Assembly (NCBI GenBank): GCA_007131555.1 | Contig: SLQH01000413.1 | Span: 1-7,405 of the forward strand | DNA from: Planctomycetota bacterium | GTDB taxonomy: Bacteria; Planctomycetota; UBA11346 | DNA length: 7,405 nucleotides | Reading direction: 5' to 3' | In this document: positions 6,032-7,405 of the stretch, piece after piece | How positions within the stretch are numbered: the first letter of the stretch is position 1 | How the letters are laid out: each line of letters begins with the position of its first letter | The notes under the pieces: model-generated | What the model was told of the DNA's origin: nothing | The model's database searches: none | The model's input: only the letters and a program-made list of their open reading frames with translations | Translations under genes and position numbers: made by a program

Positions 6032-6075
6032 CCAGGGCATCGCCTTGACCATTGTATTCCAGCCCCGAAGGGGCG
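6032..6075 (+). repeat. GC-rich palindromic repeat unit with CCAGGGC core
   Basis: The core CCAGGGCATCGCCT (6032-6045) is followed by AGCCCCGAAGGGGCG (6061-6075), whose GCCCC and GGGGC arms pair perfectly around GAA. The core is an inverted match (12 of 14) to the core of the next unit at 6085-6098. Confidence 0.65.
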
Positions 6076-6084
6076 TCATGGGAT

Positions 6085-6136
6085 AGGCAACGCCCTGGGT
6101 AGAGTACCAACACCATCACCGAGCCCTGAAGGGGCG
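6085..6136 (+). repeat. GC-rich palindromic repeat unit, inverted core
   Basis: AGGCAACGCCCTGG (6085-6098) is followed by AGCCCTGAAGGGGCG (6122-6136), which differs from the copy at 6061 by one base. The palindromes of these two units are spaced 61 bases apart, in the same orientation. Such palindromes resemble REP-like intergenic repeats whose in-frame translation often yields spurious PGRC/APLGL-like proteins; that comparison is from memory. Confidence 0.65.
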
Positions 6137-6243
6137 AAATATCATGATGTATGCAGAGCTGGAAATCGGCGGTTTGGGGGGGGGCTGGGTCGCGCCCTGA
6201 TGTCGCAGTCATGCCGCCGCGCTCAGTGTGGGCGAATATCTGC

Positions 6244-6272
6244 TTGCACGATCAGCTATGTTCGATTATGTT
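6244..6272 (+). promoter_or_regulatory. Probable sigma-70-like promoter of the DeoR-type gene
   Basis: TTGCAC (6244-6249) and TATGTT (6267-6272) match the -35 and -10 consensus at 4 of 6 each, with an ideal 17-base spacer. Transcription would start near 6279, about 29 bases before the proposed GTG start. The inverted repeat at 6258-6293 covers the spacer, the -10 box and the start point, as expected for a repressor-controlled promoter. Confidence 0.6.
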
Positions 6273-6293
6273 TGCTCTCACGCAATCGAACAT
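6257..6293 (+). promoter_or_regulatory. Probable DeoR-family operator
   Basis: ATGTTCGATT (6258-6267) and AATCGAACAT (6284-6293) are a perfect 10-base inverted repeat with 16 bases between. A further half-site-like TATGTTTG starts at 6267, exactly ten bases (one helix turn) after TATGTTCG at 6257. DeoR-family operators commonly contain TGTTCG/CGAACA half-sites (for example those of GlpR). Its position over the promoter of the DeoR-type gene suggests autorepression. This is inferred from sequence and position only. Confidence 0.65.
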
Positions 6294-6307
6294 CAGCGAG
6301 GCCGCCC

Positions 6308-7057
6308 GTGTCGATGACCGCCCATGAACGCCATGTCGCCCTCAAGACCCTGCTCGAGACCCAGGGTCAGGTGCAGGTGTCGGTGGTGGCGCGGGAGTGG
6401 GGGGTCTCGGAGATGACCGTGCGTCGGGACCTGGGCTGCCTGGAGGACCAGGGTCTGCTGGCCCGGGTGCATGGAGGGGCGGTGGCCAGCGGGGCCCTGA
6501 GCTGGACCAGTCGGGCCGCCCGGCATCGGCGCGAGAAGGCGGCGGCGGCGGCCAAGCTGGTGGACCTGCTGCCGCATGGTGGCTGTCTGTACCTCGACGG
6601 TTCGACCACCATCGTCCATCTCACCGCCGCCCTGGCTCGGCGGCGCGGCCTAGTGGTGGCCACCAACAACATCGACACCTTCCAACGTCTGATCCATCAA
6701 CCGGGTCTTGAGGTGCTGCTGGTCGGCGGCCTGCTCAATCGGGGGACCGACAACTTCGTCGGTCCGCTGGCCCTGCGCAGCGTCGAGGCCCTGCATTTCG
6801 ACCTGGCCTGCTTCAGTGCCTTCGCCCTCCATCCGCAGGGGGGCTGTCTGGAGCCGGCCTTGGAGGATGCCGCCGTCAAGCAAGGGGTCTGTGAGCGGGC
6901 CCAACGCATCGCGGTGGCGGTCAATCATCACAAGTTCCATCAGCAGGCGGCCGGAGCCTGGGGCGGCGAGCCGGGGCGTTCGATCCTGGCCAGCGACCTT
7001 GATTCGGCTGATCCCCGCCTTGACCCCTTCCGTCCCTCCTTCTGCCAGATCCTCTGA
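6308..7057 (+). CDS. DeoR-family transcriptional repressor
   Basis: This 249-residue protein has the family's usual length of about 250. The N-terminus is a winged helix-turn-helix with the signature VSEMTVRRDLGCLEDQGLLARVHGGAV (33-59, recognition helix at about 34-42). The rest is the DeoR C-terminal sensor domain, a sugar-phosphate isomerase-like fold: LYLDGSTT (94-101), VVATNN (116-121), LLVGGLLNRGTDNFVGPLA, DLACFSAFALHPQGGC, then VNHHKF where most relatives read DSSKF. These proteins usually sense a phosphorylated sugar or related metabolite; the ligand here is unknown. I chose GTG at 6308 because GAGG lies six bases upstream; ATG at 6314 in the same frame is possible but its spacing is long. 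The E2-type gene follows after 24 bases, so the repressor probably controls itself and that dehydrogenase operon. Confidence 0.9.
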   Translation: MSMTAHERHVALKTLLETQGQVQVSVVAREWGVSEMTVRRDLGCLEDQGLLARVHGGAVASGALSWTSRAARHRREKAAAAAKLVDLLPHGGCLYLDGSTTIVHLTAALARRRGLVVATNNIDTFQRLIHQPGLEVLLVGGLLNRGTDNFVGPLALRSVEALHFDLACFSAFALHPQGGCLEPALEDAAVKQGVCERAQRIAVAVNHHKFHQQAAGAWGGEPGRSILASDLDSADPRLDPFRPSFCQIL

Positions 7058-7081
7058 CCTCCCCGATCAAGGAAGCTTCCC

Positions 7082-7405
7082 ATGCCTACCCCCGTCATCC
7101 TCCCCAAGCAGGGCAACAGTGTCGAGACCTGCATCATCCAGGCCTGGAAGCAGGAACCCGGAGCCACGGTCGCGGAGGGCGAGGTGCTGGCCGAGGTCGA
7201 GACCGACAAGGCCGTGGTCGAGGTGGTCGCGCCCTGCGCCGGAGTGCTGCTGGAGCAGTTCTTCCCAGTTGATGCCGATGTTCCGGTGATGACCGCTATC
7301 GCCGCCATTGGTGCGGCCGGTGAGGATGTCAGCGCCCTGCGTCCGCAGGCCGCCGCCGCGCCGGCCCCCGTGGCTGAGCCCGCCGCCGCTCCGGCCCCAG
7401 CGGCC
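7082..7405 (+). CDS. Lipoyl-domain (E2-type) protein of a second 2-oxo acid dehydrogenase, N-terminal fragment
   Basis: The 108 codons present run off the right edge. Residues 1 to about 77 are a lipoyl domain beginning MPTPVILPKQGNSVETCI, with Lys43 in VETDKAVVEV as the lipoylation site, followed by the Ala-Pro-rich swinging linker. This is the architecture of E2 subunits, which carry acyl groups between active sites; whether the missing part is an acyltransferase domain cannot be seen. AAGGA lies eight bases before the ATG. It follows the DeoR-type gene by 24 bases and so probably shares its promoter. The LPKQGNSVE start differs clearly from the LPKLGESAAE of the E2 at 518-1783, so the two are distant relatives, not a recent duplication. 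A biotin carrier is less likely because the lysine sits in ETDKA, not in the MKM of biotin carriers. Confidence 0.9.
   Translation, partial: MPTPVILPKQGNSVETCIIQAWKQEPGATVAEGEVLAEVETDKAVVEVVAPCAGVLLEQFFPVDADVPVMTAIAAIGAAGEDVSALRPQAAAAPAPVAEPAAAPAPAA

Larger units (their letters stand above)
5426..6307. other. Repeat-rich intergenic region between divergent transcription units
   Basis: I see no convincing gene in this stretch of about 0.88 kb. Open frames here are short, lack family motifs, or are made of translated palindromic repeats. It contains the leader of the cold-shock gene, a nested pair of inverted repeats near 5765-5886, a cluster of GC-rich palindromes at 5751-6136, a run of nine G at 6176-6184, and the promoter/operator of the DeoR-type gene at its right end. 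The segment of about 5520-5740 shows only minor hairpins and nothing I can name. Confidence 0.75.

Noticed and set aside
5946..6136. Possible CRISPR array
   Set aside because: The repeats are short palindromes of variable spacing and orientation with diverged copies, not uniform repeats with equal spacers.
5790..6212. Minus-strand open frame of 140 codons in the intergenic region
   Set aside because: Its translation is produced by the GC palindromes and part of the MITE-like element; it has no good ribosome site and no domain.
5426..6307. tRNA or other structured RNA gene
   Set aside because: I found no T-loop-like GGTTCRA motif with matching arms and no known riboswitch core; the hairpins fit repeats better.

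Overview
The window is GC-rich, compactly coded bacterial DNA. The reading frames use mostly G/C third positions, Shine-Dalgarno sites are recognisable, and several genes overlap by 1-4 bases. No gene fixes the taxon. The E1 beta wording (GEDVEDPFGG...TKGL), the lipoyl domain starting LPKQGNSVE and the GCCC(C/T)GAAGGGGC palindromes recall Planctomycetes/PVC-type or similar deep-branching bacteria. This is a low-confidence impression from memory, not a search result.

Left block, about 1-4860, all on the minus strand and transcribed right to left: a FabH-like ketoacyl-ACP synthase III, then the E1 alpha, E1 beta and E2 subunits of a 2-oxo acid dehydrogenase that looks branched-chain type, then an acyl carrier protein, then the start of a FabF-like ketoacyl-ACP synthase. 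E1 alpha/E1 beta overlap as ATGA and ACP/FabF as TGATG. The simplest reading is a primer-to-acyl-chain module. The dehydrogenase would convert a 2-oxo acid to an acyl-CoA, the KASIII would condense it with malonyl-ACP, and the dedicated ACP and KASII would take the chain further. No dihydrolipoamide dehydrogenase (E3), malonyl transferase, reductase or dehydratase is in the window. A possible promoter lies just upstream of the ACP gene.

Centre: a cold-shock-domain protein with a long charged tail (about 4922-5425, minus strand) lies upstream of the KASIII gene. Beyond it is a gene-free stretch of about 0.88 kb (5426-6307). This holds a leader inverted repeat, an imperfect terminal-inverted-repeat element of about 96 bp that resembles a MITE with TA ends, a second nested hairpin, and at least four copies of a short GC-rich palindrome with associated CCAGGGCG cores.

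Right block, plus strand: a DeoR-family repressor gene (6308-7057) is preceded by a sigma-70-like promoter overlapped by a perfect 10-bp inverted repeat, very probably its own operator. It is followed after 24 bases by the start of a second lipoyl-domain (E2-type) gene that runs off the window. Two different 2-oxo acid dehydrogenase loci therefore point away from one repeat-rich intergenic region. One appears tied to fatty acid or other acyl-chain synthesis, the other to a DeoR-type repressor.
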